Origin: Shewanella sp. MBTL60-112-B2
GTDB lineage: Bacteria > Pseudomonadota > Gammaproteobacteria > Enterobacterales > Shewanellaceae
DNA length: 64,000 nt
Direction: 5' to 3'
Assembly (NCBI RefSeq): GCF_019655055.1
Contig: NZ_BPFA01000018.1
Location: forward strand, 33,047-97,046
In this document: positions 8,687 to 19,209 of the stretch, in pieces
Layout: each line of letters starts with the position of its first letter
How positions within the stretch are numbered: position 1 is the first letter of the stretch
The notes under the pieces: model-generated
The model's input: the letters and a program-made list of their open reading frames with translations, nothing else
The model's database searches: none
Told to the model about the DNA's origin: nothing
Translations under genes and position numbers: made by a program

Positions 8687-11600
8687 TTAATTTATAGAAT
8701 CAATGGCTTCAGGTTTCAATGCTGGTACTTGTAGGTCTAAAGACTGTACATAGCCAGTGCCTTTTTGGGTTATCCCGCCTTGATAGTCACGGCTGCCATC
8801 TGCTGTGACTACTGAGACTTCACTTGGATTCCATGCTTCAAAGAAACTAGTTAGGTCATATTTTGAAACAGCTGAAGCACAGGCCATAAGCAGATCGCCC
8901 TCGCTAAGACCGTTAGCATTTTGAGCTGAACAAGATGGATTCTTGTTATTTCTCGCTTGATGATGCATCAGTTTGAACATGTTCCAACCTTCATCTGCAC
9001 CATAGTAAGAGGGGATAGTTTCGCCTTTAAAGTGGTCTGCAATTTTGAAGTGATCTTCAGCCCAAACTTTCAGTTGAGCGAACATGACTAAGCGTGAGCC
9101 TGCGTCACCATGGCTCCAAACATGGCCCTCATCACGGCTGATCATCATAGGTGCCTTTTGAATATCAGTTTTGATACGTTCCATTTCACCTTTGCCGTTG
9201 TCACGCTGTTCTTGCATATAAAGCGCTAACAAGTTATTTGCTACTTCGGTAGCCCCTTTTACGTTAAAGGGGGCAGCTGCAAGGTTATGGCCGACTTCAT
9301 GCCATAATAACCAATCATTTACAGGGTTAGTTGGAATGGTATTGGCGTCGCGGTTATAGGTTGTGCTCATCACAGGGTAACCAGAATGCGCTGCACCAAT
9401 TGATATTTGTACGTCATTGACAAATCTATGGCTGTGCTCTGGCAACAAGCTGCCCGTAAAGCGCATATTGCCGTAGGTATTGTCTCTTGCATGGAAATCA
9501 CTGGCCTTGTTAGCAAAGTCATTCATACCATCGGCAAACTGCTGGATATCAGTATTAGCAACATTTTTGACCGGGGTTGTATAAACAAAATGGCCTGTAT
9601 TTATTTCGGCTAATGGCACTTCGAGGTTAACAGGGGTTAGCCATTTTCCGTTTCTCCAAAGCGATGCTTCCAATACGCCTGTAAAGCTAAATTCAACGGT
9701 ATTGAGTTCATCAGTACTCGTTGGCTTGATGTAAATTAGGCCGCCATATGGTGCGATAATCTCAGTAGACGATCCCGCTTTGTGGGTCCAAGACTTTTGC
9801 ACACGAGAAGGACGCTTTAGCGCCAATTCATGTTGGTGTTTACCTGTCACATCATCAACCAGTGCAACGGTAATAGTGGCATCATGATTACCGGTCACAG
9901 TCACTGTGCTGCGTTTTACTGCCCATAACCCCGTTGACTGCATGTTGTTTGCCGTACCGACTACAGCATTGTTGAATGTTTCAACTTGCACGCTGGCATT
10001 TGTGCCAGTGACCGCGGTATTGCCAGGGTAGATACTGGTGTCGACACTGATGTCGTTATCCCAGTAAGAGCGGCCAAGCATGATCCGGGTGAGCGGCTTT
10101 TCTTGATAGTTTAACGGGTAGCTTGGGTTCAACTCTTCGTTTTCTGTCAGCATGTTGTAGCTGTGCAGTTTGGCTCGGGTCTCTGGGTGACAAGCATTAT
10201 CGGGTTGGTGCAAATCAGAGGTATAGCAGTTTAAGAACTCAGTGGCTTTTTTAAAGCCCAGCTCATCTTGTACGTTAGCATTATAGCGATATTGCTCATC
10301 ATTCCACAGCCAGATAGATAAGTTATCGTAGGTTTGGTTTAGCACGTTAAGCGATAAACGTGTTCCTTCTTTGCCTTTACTACGGTAATAGATTTCATGT
10401 TGATATAGTTTTTCAACATTTGCGCCTAAGTTAGCGGCTTTAACCATAGTAGAAACAACCTCTGGACTCATTTCATAACGAGTAAATCTAGGGCGATAGT
10501 ATCGCTCACCAGTGGTATAACCATGGCCTTTACGGGTTTCAATACAGCCAATTTCATAATCATAGCTGTCGTCGCTACACTCTTTAACCTTAGGGAATGC
10601 CGCTTTAATTTTGGCTACTGCAGCTAAGCGCTCAACTTCTGTTTTGGCACTGAAGAAGGCAAAGTTATTGTGTTCAATACCGTCAGCAGCAATAGTTTTG
10701 TATTGGGCAACACCAAACTCAGGTTTGTCGATAGGTGATGGAAAAGTCACTGTACCATCTTGGTTAACAATGAATTTAGACATATCATCGAACTTTTCGT
10801 AAGTCACCAACATATCAGTAAAGCTTGCACGTGCGTTAGGGTAAGGGGCTTGGCAATAATAGCTTTCACCACAGTATGCTTGACGGGTACGTGCAAGGTT
10901 AGCCCCGCCCAATGATATACCAGCTGTATCAGCTAAACGCGCGATTGGTTCAGGGTTTAATTGCTCAATACCATCCATAAATAAAACATTACCGCCAGCA
11001 TTGATATACTCGATCAATGCCGTAATGTCTGCGGAGGTTAGCTTTGGTTGCTCAATATCAGCGAGCACCTTGCCGCTCATACCATCACCAAATACACCTG
11101 TTTCATAAGCTTGTAAGATTAAAAATGGCATCGTCTGTGGGTCGAGTCCGCTGTATCCACCTGACGAAATAGGCTCCATATTTAGCTTAAATGATGGGTC
11201 GATAGAGAAGTCATACAATTTATTTGAGTTAACATTGGACTGCCAAACTTTACCAATGTTTGAGCCCACGGTCACTGTGGTGGTGCCATTGTTATATTCT
11301 GGAGCAAACCAAGTGAACATGTTCATAAAGAACTGCGCCATGCTGCCATTATCTTGTCCAGCATCTTCGCCACCTGCCCAATAGCTATCAGGTTTGCTTA
11401 AAATATTTGGGTACAGGCTGTTACCCATAAAGACCACGTTACCGGCACCAATTTCACCCGCTGTAATAACTGGTAAATTGTATGTAGCTGTGTCTTTGCC
11501 CACTTTTTCCGGACGCTTAAGTGTCACGTCAGAATCGGCAGTAATGATTGTTGCATCTGTTACGTACGGGAAGCCATCATCACGTCGGTAAGCCTGCTCT

Positions 11601-12967
11601 GAACCAAATGGTAACCAATAATTCACGTCGTTACGTGGCATTAAAACAGGGAAAGCCGTGTTTGATGTGTTTATTGAACGCATAAAACGCGCATAACCGA
11701 CTTCACCGTAAAATGCAGTGTTATCGTGGAATACGTGGAACTGGTCAACCCCTGAATACAATTGCTTTAAGGTCTCAGTTACATAGCCACTTTTCTGTAA
11801 TAACGGTGTGGCTTGATGGCTATATGTTGAAGAAGCTGAGTTTAATTCAATATCAATAATTTGAGCTAAGCCAGTACTAAATTGTGCTTTAAATTCATTA
11901 GGCACATAGTAACCACTGTTTTCGATTTCCGCGCCGTTGGGAAGGTTGATATTAATGATTTCATTAATGGCGTTAGGGTATTGGGCAAAAACCTGATGAA
12001 CATTCTCACTAAAGGTTACAGTATCCCCCGAGTCTGTTGCATAACGAGCAATCAATGCATCAATGTTTTGTTTAACGATTTCATTTTCAGAAACATCCGA
12101 TAGCTGATATTCAACTTGATTGCCTTTAATTGAGCCAAAGGTAAAGGTATCTAAGCCAAATGTAATGGTTTCGCCCCAGACGTAGGAGATGATGCCTGTT
12201 GCATCGGTAATACCCCGTGAAGACTTGGTGTAATAATTGACACCAGCCAAAGGCGTGCCTGCACTGTTGCTCAATATACTGTCTGTGAATATGCGTACAT
12301 CTTGGCTAGGTTTGTAGCTGTAGGCGTCTTCAGCGGCGGCGGTGACAAAGTCGGCATTGAGATCAGGCTTTGCGCCTTCAGAGACAACTGGGGTTAATGT
12401 ATTGTCAACGTGTGAGCTAGGCGCTTTATCGACTTCATCAGTTTCTTCTGCAGCTGGTGGGTTTAGAAAGGCATCAATTTCGGCATTATCACCATTAGAA
12501 AATAGTGGGGCAATATCGAAGCTGTCTATTTCATCTAAACAGATTTCATTGATAAGCGCTGGACAAGTGCTGACCTTTGCCATGACTTTGGTGCCATCTT
12601 CAAGGCTAATCGCATATTCCCAATCATCTTTCATGTCTAATGCCATGGCGTTATGGCTGTCGCGAGTCCAACCTTCAGGCAGTGGTATATCTTTGTTCAA
12701 CAGCTCTAAAGAGCCGTAGGTACAGGTGACGTTTTCCCCATCCTTAAAAGTAAAGCTTCCACTATGACCTAATGCTTCGCCGTTACAACTGATATGGCCT
12801 GACAACTTTTTGCCACTTAACAATAAACTGCCCTGATAGGTTTTTATAGCAGGGGTAAGGTCTGTTGGCGGTATGCTAGGTTCTACTGGTGTCGATGGTG
12901 CATCAGTGTAATCGCCACAGCCTGTCAATAAATTGCTGATGACTACAGCAAGTATTAGTTTTTTCAT
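8687..12967 (-). CDS. sslE: SslE/AcfD-like M60 metalloprotease lipoprotein
   Basis: A 1426-residue lipoprotein. The signal peptide ends in the lipobox LTGC (cysteine 17), followed by a Pro/Thr-rich linker. A large N-terminal portion holds paired-cysteine segments (HISCNGEALG and others) and an AcfD-type central region. The C-terminus carries an M60 metallopeptidase domain with the zinc motif HEVGHN at about residue 1221. Homologues (SslE/YghJ in E. coli, AcfD in Vibrio) are mucin-degrading proteins exported by type II secretion and anchored at the cell surface. Length is close to E. coli SslE (about 1520). No type II secretion genes or pilotin gene are adjacent. The 5' gap to avtA is 380 bp. 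Confidence 0.9.
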   Translation of the reverse strand: MKKLILAVVISNLLTGCGDYTDAPSTPVEPSIPPTDLTPAIKTYQGSLLLSGKKLSGHISCNGEALGHSGSFTFKDGENVTCTYGSLELLNKDIPLPEGWTRDSHNAMALDMKDDWEYAISLEDGTKVMAKVSTCPALINEICLDEIDSFDIAPLFSNGDNAEIDAFLNPPAAEETDEVDKAPSSHVDNTLTPVVSEGAKPDLNADFVTAAAEDAYSYKPSQDVRIFTDSILSNSAGTPLAGVNYYTKSSRGITDATGIISYVWGETITFGLDTFTFGSIKGNQVEYQLSDVSENEIVKQNIDALIARYATDSGDTVTFSENVHQVFAQYPNAINEIININLPNGAEIENSGYYVPNEFKAQFSTGLAQIIDIELNSASSTYSHQATPLLQKSGYVTETLKQLYSGVDQFHVFHDNTAFYGEVGYARFMRSINTSNTAFPVLMPRNDVNYWLPFGSEQAYRRDDGFPYVTDATIITADSDVTLKRPEKVGKDTATYNLPVITAGEIGAGNVVFMGNSLYPNILSKPDSYWAGGEDAGQDNGSMAQFFMNMFTWFAPEYNNGTTTVTVGSNIGKVWQSNVNSNKLYDFSIDPSFKLNMEPISSGGYSGLDPQTMPFLILQAYETGVFGDGMSGKVLADIEQPKLTSADITALIEYINAGGNVLFMDGIEQLNPEPIARLADTAGISLGGANLARTRQAYCGESYYCQAPYPNARASFTDMLVTYEKFDDMSKFIVNQDGTVTFPSPIDKPEFGVAQYKTIAADGIEHNNFAFFSAKTEVERLAAVAKIKAAFPKVKECSDDSYDYEIGCIETRKGHGYTTGERYYRPRFTRYEMSPEVVSTMVKAANLGANVEKLYQHEIYYRSKGKEGTRLSLNVLNQTYDNLSIWLWNDEQYRYNANVQDELGFKKATEFLNCYTSDLHQPDNACHPETRAKLHSYNMLTENEELNPSYPLNYQEKPLTRIMLGRSYWDNDISVDTSIYPGNTAVTGTNASVQVETFNNAVVGTANNMQSTGLWAVKRSTVTVTGNHDATITVALVDDVTGKHQHELALKRPSRVQKSWTHKAGSSTEIIAPYGGLIYIKPTSTDELNTVEFSFTGVLEASLWRNGKWLTPVNLEVPLAEINTGHFVYTTPVKNVANTDIQQFADGMNDFANKASDFHARDNTYGNMRFTGSLLPEHSHRFVNDVQISIGAAHSGYPVMSTTYNRDANTIPTNPVNDWLLWHEVGHNLAAAPFNVKGATEVANNLLALYMQEQRDNGKGEMERIKTDIQKAPMMISRDEGHVWSHGDAGSRLVMFAQLKVWAEDHFKIADHFKGETIPSYYGADEGWNMFKLMHHQARNNKNPSCSAQNANGLSEGDLLMACASAVSKYDLTSFFEAWNPSEVSVVTADGSRDYQGGITQKGTGYVQSLDLQVPALKPEAIDSIN

Positions 12968-13348
12968 TTTATGATCTCATGACAAAAAGCAAAGTTGCTT
13001 TCTCTAAAATCTATCCGGAGTTAGATCTTAGAGAAGATGGTTTGCGTTTTGCTCGGGCGTTAACAGTAGGTTTTTAAGGTTATTAAATAGCGCCATTGGT
13101 TAACTATAAAGGCGACAGGAAAGTTAAAGAGTTAAGCGAGGGAGTCGATATCCATGCAAAATAAGCCGACTATTATCTCAATAAAAATGTAAAACACATA
13201 ATTATAATTAAGGTAAGTGGCTAATTAATAGGAGTTATAGTTGTATGAAATTTAACTGAAGAGAGATAAGCGATTAGGCTAGTCTAGATTAGGCTAGCAC
13301 TTTGCTCAATCGCTTATCTATGCTGAATACGTATAACAGTATTAGCTT
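12968..13348. other. Intergenic with long inverted repeat
   Basis: The spacer upstream of the M60 lipoprotein and downstream of avtA (both minus strand). It contains a perfect 12-bp inverted repeat, AGATAAGCGATT (13264-13275) and AATCGCTTATCT (13308-13319), around an internally repetitive TAGGCTAG-type loop. The position suggests an avtA 3' hairpin; there is no clear T run. I see no gene. Confidence 0.55.
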
Positions 13349-14599
13349 TTAAAGCTCGGTGTAGGCTCTTGCTACTTCTTCGCTAATAATCGCAATGCCA
13401 GCGCGCATTTTTGCTTCATCTTGTACGTAATTCATTCGCAGACACTGATGCGCATGATCCCAATCTTCCTCTAATCCAAAGAAGAAATACTCGCCGGGTA
13501 CAATCAACACGCCACGAGCTTTCAGTCTGTTATAAAGCTCCATGGTGGTGATAGGTAATTTATCGAACCAAAGCCAAAGGAACATCGCGCCTTCGGGTTT
13601 GTGAATTCTAAATCGGCTATCGGTAATCGATTGCTGCAGTAATGACACCGCAAATTCAGACTTTTGCTGATAGAAAGGCTTGATAACGTTTTCGCTTAAG
13701 TCCAGTAAATCACCCGATTCAATCATATGCTTGGCGATGGCTGGGCCGAACCCTCCAGGCGCTAGGCTGATGATAGCATTGAGGTTAGACAGGGCTTGGG
13801 TTATTTCTTCACTCGCAATGACTATGCCGCAGCGCACACCTGGTAGGCCAAGTTTAGAAAGGCTCATACATAAGATGGTGTTGCTGTTCCAAAATGGTGT
13901 CACTTGTTCAAAAATGATATTTGGAAAGGGTGTGCCGTAGGCGTTATCTATGATTAGAGGGACGCCCTTTGCCCGTGCAATCTCATCGAGTTTGCTGACT
14001 TCTGCATCTGTGAGTACGTTACCCGTTGGGTTCGTTGGGCGAGACACACATATCGCGGCAATCGAGTCATCGATTTGCAATTGTTCAAAATCCACATGGT
14101 ACTTAAACATGCGATTATCTAGCATTTCAATATCGGGACGATAAGAGACAAAAAGGTCATCATCTAGGCCCGCATCGTTATAGCCAATGTATTCGGGGGC
14201 TAGGGGCAGCAAGATTTTCTTTTGGCTACCATCGATTTGTTCACCGGCGAGTAGATTGAACAAGTTGAAGAAAGCGCTCTGGCTGCCATTGCTTAGGCTA
14301 ATGTTTTTCTCGCTGATCTCCCAGCCATAAGTTTCACGCAGTAAACTGGCTAGAGCCGTTAAGAATGCATCTTTTCCTTGAGGGCCGTCATAGTTGCCTA
14401 ATGCAGCGACGAGTTCGCCATTGGCTAGCATATCCGCCGTCGCCTGATGAAAGTAATCTTGCATGGCCGGAATAGCAGCGGGGTTGCCTCCGCCAAGCAT
14501 AATTGCACCAGGAGTGCGCAATCCTTCATTGAGATCATCCATTAACTGGGTAATGCCGGAATAACGATTAAATTTTTCACCAAACTTTGAAAACTGCAT
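13349..14599 (-). CDS. avtA: Valine-pyruvate aminotransferase
   Basis: A 416-residue fold-type I PLP enzyme that transfers an amino group between alanine and 2-ketoisovalerate (valine synthesis and alanine formation) in the cytoplasm. It aligns by eye with E. coli AvtA along its length: FGEKFNRYSGITQLMDDLNE, then PGAIMLGGGNPA, NYDGPQGK, the NPTGN motif, and the PLP lysine in SLSKLGLPGVRCGI (the K of SLSK). I start at the ATG at 14599 (MQFSKFGEKF), which matches the E. coli N-terminus. A GTG five codons upstream is possible. Divergent from sbcDC. Confidence 0.92.
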   Translation of the reverse strand: MQFSKFGEKFNRYSGITQLMDDLNEGLRTPGAIMLGGGNPAAIPAMQDYFHQATADMLANGELVAALGNYDGPQGKDAFLTALASLLRETYGWEISEKNISLSNGSQSAFFNLFNLLAGEQIDGSQKKILLPLAPEYIGYNDAGLDDDLFVSYRPDIEMLDNRMFKYHVDFEQLQIDDSIAAICVSRPTNPTGNVLTDAEVSKLDEIARAKGVPLIIDNAYGTPFPNIIFEQVTPFWNSNTILCMSLSKLGLPGVRCGIVIASEEITQALSNLNAIISLAPGGFGPAIAKHMIESGDLLDLSENVIKPFYQQKSEFAVSLLQQSITDSRFRIHKPEGAMFLWLWFDKLPITTMELYNRLKARGVLIVPGEYFFFGLEEDWDHAHQCLRMNYVQDEAKMRAGIAIISEEVARAYTEL

Positions 14600-14934
14600 G
14601 CTATCTAGTACCACAATTGCTTAAGTATGCCTGTAGTAACAATACTCAGTGGAAAACGCACCCATTTTTTCGATTTTTAGTGACTAATTTGGTACACATC
14701 ATGTTTTATTAAGTAAATCGTAAATTATTTGTTCAATTATTCAGTTTTGAACATTGTGCAAACAGACGTTTGTTTACCGTTAGTGGCTTTAACCTCAGTT
14801 AGTGTGTCTGTACTGTTCGACACTATTGTTAAATCGGCAGAGTTTTCTTACTATTGCTTAAATGAAAAGTATCAAAACGGAAAGTCTTTTTTGGCACTCT
14901 CGCGTATTCCCTCCTCATTGTTAAACGAGAAAGC
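14600..14934. other. Intergenic between avtA and sbcD
   Basis: A divergent promoter region. It contains the palindrome CAAACAGACGTTTG at 14759-14772. A 69-codon open frame here (14729-14938) has no ribosome binding site and unconvincing composition, so I do not call a gene. Confidence 0.5.
14759..14772. promoter_or_regulatory. CAAAC-N4-GTTTG palindrome
   Basis: Perfect 5-bp arms separated by AGAC. This fits the published pattern of PsrA-type TetR regulators, (G/C)AAAC-N2-4-GTTT(G/C). Whether PsrA or another TetR protein binds here, and whether it acts on avtA or sbcDC, is unknown. Confidence 0.35.
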
Positions 14935-16080
14935 ATGAAATTTATCCATACATCTGACTGGCATATCGGCAGACAGCTTCATAACCAGAGCCTGCTCGAT
15001 GATCAGTGCTTTGTTCTCAATCAAATTATCGAACTCGCGACTGAGCATAGCGTCGATGCGGTGGTTGTCGCTGGCGATATCTACGACAGATCGGTTCCGC
15101 CAGCCAATGCGGTCGCCTTATTAGATGACGTGGTTAACCGTTTGGTGAATGAGTTAAAGATCCCACTTATCATGATCGCCGGTAATCATGACGGTCACGA
15201 GCGCCTAGGTTTTGCTTCTAGACAGATGAATGACAGCGGCCTGCATATTATCGGCCCGTTAACTCAAGAGGTGAGGGCTATTGAACTTAAAGGTAAGCAG
15301 GGTAGTGCTATGTTCTATGGCCTGCCTTATGCCGATCCCGCCACTGTACGTCAGGTGTTTGATTGTGAGGCGAGCACTCACGAAGAAGCGATGGCGAAAC
15401 TGCTTGAGCAGGTTGAACAGCACGATAGTAAAGGCTTACCTAAAGTCGTGGTCAGTCATTGTTTTCTCGATGGCGGCAGTGAGTCTGAATCTGAGCGTCC
15501 ACTGAGTATTGGCGGCGCCGATAAGATCTCGCCAAAATTGTTCACTCCTTTTAACTATACGGCGTTAGGGCATTTACACGGCCCGCAATATAAGGGCGCT
15601 GAACATGTAAGATACTCGGGTTCGCTGCTGAAATATTCTTTTAGTGAACAGCATCAAAACAAGTCAGTTACCTTGGTTGAATTAGACCATGACGGTAAAG
15701 CGAGCTTTGAGTTATTGCCGTTAAATGCAATGCGGGATGTACGGATCATCGAAGGTGAGTTAGCCGAGTTACTCGAACAGGGCAAAACCGATGTGAATCG
15801 TGAAGATTACCTGATGGTGAGATTGAGTGATAAGTGCGCCATCTTAGATGCTATGGGTAAACTAAGAAGTGTATATCCAAATGTGCTGCATCTAGAGCGT
15901 ACAGGGTTGATGAGTGACAATAGTAAGGTTGAGCTAAGCCGAGACCATATTAAGAAGGGCGAGTTAGATATGTTTACCGACTTCTTTGCTCAGGTATCCG
16001 GCGAGCCAATGACAGTGGCGCAGCAACAAGCCATGATCACCGCTATTGATGAGTTACATAAAGTGGAGCGCACATCATGA
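14935..16080 (+). CDS. sbcD: Exonuclease subunit SbcD
   Basis: A 381-residue Mre11-type metallophosphoesterase, the nuclease subunit of the SbcCD complex. SbcCD cuts DNA hairpins and protein-blocked ends during replication and repair. The phosphoesterase motifs are in order: HTSDWHIGR (about residue 4), AGDIYDR, AGNHDGHERL, VSHCFLDGG and GHLHGPQ. The C-terminal capping domain is complete. The ATG at 14935 overlaps nothing upstream. The stop codon overlaps the sbcC start (ATGA), so the two subunits are translationally coupled. Confidence 0.97.
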   Translation: MKFIHTSDWHIGRQLHNQSLLDDQCFVLNQIIELATEHSVDAVVVAGDIYDRSVPPANAVALLDDVVNRLVNELKIPLIMIAGNHDGHERLGFASRQMNDSGLHIIGPLTQEVRAIELKGKQGSAMFYGLPYADPATVRQVFDCEASTHEEAMAKLLEQVEQHDSKGLPKVVVSHCFLDGGSESESERPLSIGGADKISPKLFTPFNYTALGHLHGPQYKGAEHVRYSGSLLKYSFSEQHQNKSVTLVELDHDGKASFELLPLNAMRDVRIIEGELAELLEQGKTDVNREDYLMVRLSDKCAILDAMGKLRSVYPNVLHLERTGLMSDNSKVELSRDHIKKGELDMFTDFFAQVSGEPMTVAQQQAMITAIDELHKVERTS

Positions 16081-19000
16081 GACCGCTTATTCTAGAAATG
16101 TCAGCGTTTGGCCCATTTGCATCGACGCAAATGACCGACTTTTCGGCATTAGGTTCTAACCCCCTGTTTTTGATCAACGGCCCAACTGGTGCGGGTAAGA
16201 CTACGCTGTTAGACGCCATCTGTTTTGCCCTGTATGGCAAGACCACAGGAGATGAGCGTGAAGGCAGCCAGATGCGCTGCGACTTAGCACCAGACAGCCT
16301 GTTAACTGAAGTGACCTTTAGTTTTGCGCTGGGGGATAAGCAATACCGTATTCGCCGAGTACCAGAGCAGCAACGCGCTAAGAAAAGTGGCGATGGTTAT
16401 ACGGTGCAAAAGCCAGAAGCACAGCTTTATCGTATCGATAGTGATGGCAGTGAACATTTGCTGGTGGCGAGTAAAGTCTCAGAAGCCACCGCTGAAATTG
16501 AAAGCCTTACAGGTCTTGATGCGGATCAGTTTCGTCAGGTAATGGTGTTGCCACAGGGCAAGTTCCGTGAACTGTTAATGGCGGACTCTAAAGATAGAGA
16601 GAAGATTTTTAGTCAGCTATTTCAGACGCAAATCTATCGTAAAATTGAAGATAAACTAAAGTTTCAAGCATCCAGTATTAGAAACGATGTCAAAGAGCAG
16701 CGGGCAAGACGAGATGGCATTATGCAAAATGTCGAGCTTGAGTCTGATGAGGCGTTAAACCATGAGCTTGTAGAGCTTACTCCAAAACTGACCCAAGCTT
16801 TAGCGCATAAAGAGCAGACTCAGCTAGAACTGATTAATGCCAATAAACAGGTTGAATCGGCTAAGGTTTTAGTCAGCGATTTTGATGCGCTGGACAAACT
16901 TAAACAAACTGCCGTGGACTTAAGTGAGCAAAAACTAGCTATCGAGCAGCGACAATACCAACTCGATAATGGTCAAAAGGCGCAGCAATTAAAACCAGTA
17001 TTAGATGTATCGCTTGCCCGGGATACAGAGGTGGCTCAAGCGCAACAACATTTTGCCCAGGTGCAAGCAGCAAAGCAGGGCAGTGAGCAGGCATTAGCTA
17101 GCAGTCAGAACCAATTTGACACCTTGCCAGAGCAAGACGCTCAGCTCCAAAAAGCTCAACATGCAGAGCAAAATCTCACTCAATTAGTGCCAAAACTGCA
17201 AGGGTTAGAGGCGCTACACAATGAGTTGACTCAGGCAACGAATGAACGTGACCAAGCCAAAGAAAAAGGCCTGCAAGAGAAGCAAGCCTTAGAAGCTATA
17301 TCGGCAGAAAAAGCTGCCGCAGAGCAACTTATCCCACAACTAGAACAGTTTGCCAGTGAGCAAACTAATGCCCAACAAGCCGTTAGTGTTCAAAATGATC
17401 TGATAGAACGACATTTGCTGTGGCAACAGGCAAGCGTTGACGCCAGTCATACAGAGCAGGCGTTAGCAGTCGCTAAAGATAAAGGTCAGCAGCTTCGCGC
17501 TCAGTTTATTGAAGCACAAACTAACCACAAACAACTTCAGCTCGTTTGGCACCGTGGTCAGGCCGCGAGTTTAGCTTTACAGCTTAATCCTGGGCAACCA
17601 TGCCCGGTATGTGGTAGCGGCGAGCATCCAAATCCTGCTCAAAGTGCAGAGCAACTGCCAACGGAAGAGGAGTTGCAACAAGCTCAGCGTAATGAGGAGT
17701 TGGCAAGTGAAGCGCTTAATCAGGCCAGAGCTGAATACTCAGGGCAAAATACTAAGCATCAAGAGCAGTTGAAGCGAGTAGATGAGCTGCTTCAGCGCCT
17801 TGGTGACAGCAGTGCTCAATCCATAGAGAGCATGCAGTTGCAATTACAGCAGCTGCAACAGCAGCTTAACCAAGCCAATAGTGCTGCTCAGCAATTAGCT
17901 CAACTTAGAAGCCAAATACAAGCTTGGCAAGCTAAAGAAAAACAGCTGCAAACAAATCTAGATGCCGAACGAGAAGCTTTTGTCGAACTACAAAGTAAGG
18001 CTGCGAGTCTTCAAGGGCAATTGGAGCAAGCATCTCATGCTATTCCTGAGCAATATCGCAGCTTAAATGCGCTCAATGAGGCAATTGAGCAGGCTAAGGC
18101 CCATGTCTCTGTGTTGCAGCAAGCCATAAACCGCATTCGTGAGTCTCATAGCCAAGCACTGGCGCAAGACGCCTCGCAAACAGCGGCTTTAGCTAGTGCG
18201 GAGTCAAGCCTGAAACAGGCCAAGCTGCAGAGTGAGAAAGCGACGTTGGAGTTAACAGAGCAGCTATCAAGCTCTGGTTTTAGTGACAAACAGGCATTAA
18301 CTCAAGCTTTGTTGTCAGCTGAGGCACTTAAAACTATAGCCGATGAGATAGGCCGCTATCAGCAAGAGTGCATCGTTAACCAGACAAGATTAACGCAGCT
18401 GAATGAAAAGCTATCAGAGCAGGTAAAGCCACAGCTTGAAGAACTTGAAGCGCATTTGACGAGTACTCAAGCGCAGCGGCAAACGGCTGAGAATGAGTGG
18501 CAAATTATACAGAGCCGAGTGACTCAGTTAACCCAAACTCAGCTGCAGTTAAAAGAGGCAGATGCCAAAGCGAAGAAACTTGAAGATGAGTATGCGGTGA
18601 TTGGCACTTTATCAGAGGTCGCTAATGGTCAAACCGGCAATAAAATCAGCTTGCAGCGGTTTGTACTCAGTGTACTGCTTGATGACGTGCTGCTTGAGGC
18701 GAGTCATCGTCTACAGTTGATGAGTAAAGGCCGTTACCGTTTGTTACGTAAAGAGGAGCGGGCCAAGGGCAATAAGGCATCAGGGCTTGAGTTAGAAGTC
18801 GAAGATGCTTACACCTCAAAGGTTCGACCTGTAGCGACCTTAAGTGGTGGTGAGAGCTTTATGGCGGCTTTATCTATGGCTCTGGGTTTATCTGATGTGG
18901 TGCAGGCCTATGCTGGTGGCATAAAGCTCGACACGCTATTTATTGATGAGGGCTTTGGCAGTCTAGATCAAGACTCACTGGACTTAGCGGTAAGAACCTT

Positions 19001-19133
19001 GATGGATCTGCAGTCTTCCGGTCGTATGATAGGCGTGATCTCTCATGTATCTGAGATGAAGGAACAGATAGGTACCCGTATCGATATTAGTAAGACTGCA
19101 GTGGGGAGTGAAGTAAGCATAGTACTGCCTTAA
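16077..19133 (+). CDS. sbcC: Exonuclease subunit SbcC (SMC-like ATPase)
   Basis: A 1018-residue Rad50-type ATPase partnering SbcD. The Walker A motif is NGPTGAGKTTLLDAICFALY (about residues 34-53). Long Gln-rich coiled coils (about 190-870) are broken by a zinc hook CPVCGSGEHP (about residue 510). The C-terminal ABC signature LSGGESFMAALSMALG and Walker B LFIDEGFGSLD follow. Length is typical of E. coli SbcC. It starts within the sbcD stop codon. It is followed by a hairpin with a T run at 19157-19209, which ends the unit. Confidence 0.97.
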   Translation: MRPLILEMSAFGPFASTQMTDFSALGSNPLFLINGPTGAGKTTLLDAICFALYGKTTGDEREGSQMRCDLAPDSLLTEVTFSFALGDKQYRIRRVPEQQRAKKSGDGYTVQKPEAQLYRIDSDGSEHLLVASKVSEATAEIESLTGLDADQFRQVMVLPQGKFRELLMADSKDREKIFSQLFQTQIYRKIEDKLKFQASSIRNDVKEQRARRDGIMQNVELESDEALNHELVELTPKLTQALAHKEQTQLELINANKQVESAKVLVSDFDALDKLKQTAVDLSEQKLAIEQRQYQLDNGQKAQQLKPVLDVSLARDTEVAQAQQHFAQVQAAKQGSEQALASSQNQFDTLPEQDAQLQKAQHAEQNLTQLVPKLQGLEALHNELTQATNERDQAKEKGLQEKQALEAISAEKAAAEQLIPQLEQFASEQTNAQQAVSVQNDLIERHLLWQQASVDASHTEQALAVAKDKGQQLRAQFIEAQTNHKQLQLVWHRGQAASLALQLNPGQPCPVCGSGEHPNPAQSAEQLPTEEELQQAQRNEELASEALNQARAEYSGQNTKHQEQLKRVDELLQRLGDSSAQSIESMQLQLQQLQQQLNQANSAAQQLAQLRSQIQAWQAKEKQLQTNLDAEREAFVELQSKAASLQGQLEQASHAIPEQYRSLNALNEAIEQAKAHVSVLQQAINRIRESHSQALAQDASQTAALASAESSLKQAKLQSEKATLELTEQLSSSGFSDKQALTQALLSAEALKTIADEIGRYQQECIVNQTRLTQLNEKLSEQVKPQLEELEAHLTSTQAQRQTAENEWQIIQSRVTQLTQTQLQLKEADAKAKKLEDEYAVIGTLSEVANGQTGNKISLQRFVLSVLLDDVLLEASHRLQLMSKGRYRLLRKEERAKGNKASGLELEVEDAYTSKVRPVATLSGGESFMAALSMALGLSDVVQAYAGGIKLDTLFIDEGFGSLDQDSLDLAVRTLMDLQSSGRMIGVISHVSEMKEQIGTRIDISKTAVGSEVSIVLP

Positions 19134-19156
19134 TCCCTTTTTACGGTAAAACTAAT

Positions 19157-19209
19157 TTATCCCATTGTATCTGTGTGTTTATCGAACAAATACAGTGGGA
19201 TAATTTTTT
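19157..19209 (+). terminator. Intrinsic terminator after sbcC
   Basis: The arms TTATCCCATTGTAT and ATACAGTGGGATAA (14 bp, one G-T pair) close a 19-base loop and are followed by six T residues. Confidence 0.8.

Noticed and set aside
12342..12719. 125-residue plus-strand ORF
   Set aside because: Antisense shadow of the M60 lipoprotein N-terminus; no start signals.
14729..14938. 69-residue plus-strand ORF overlapping the sbcD start
   Set aside because: No ribosome binding site, no recognisable protein character, and it lies in the divergent promoter region.
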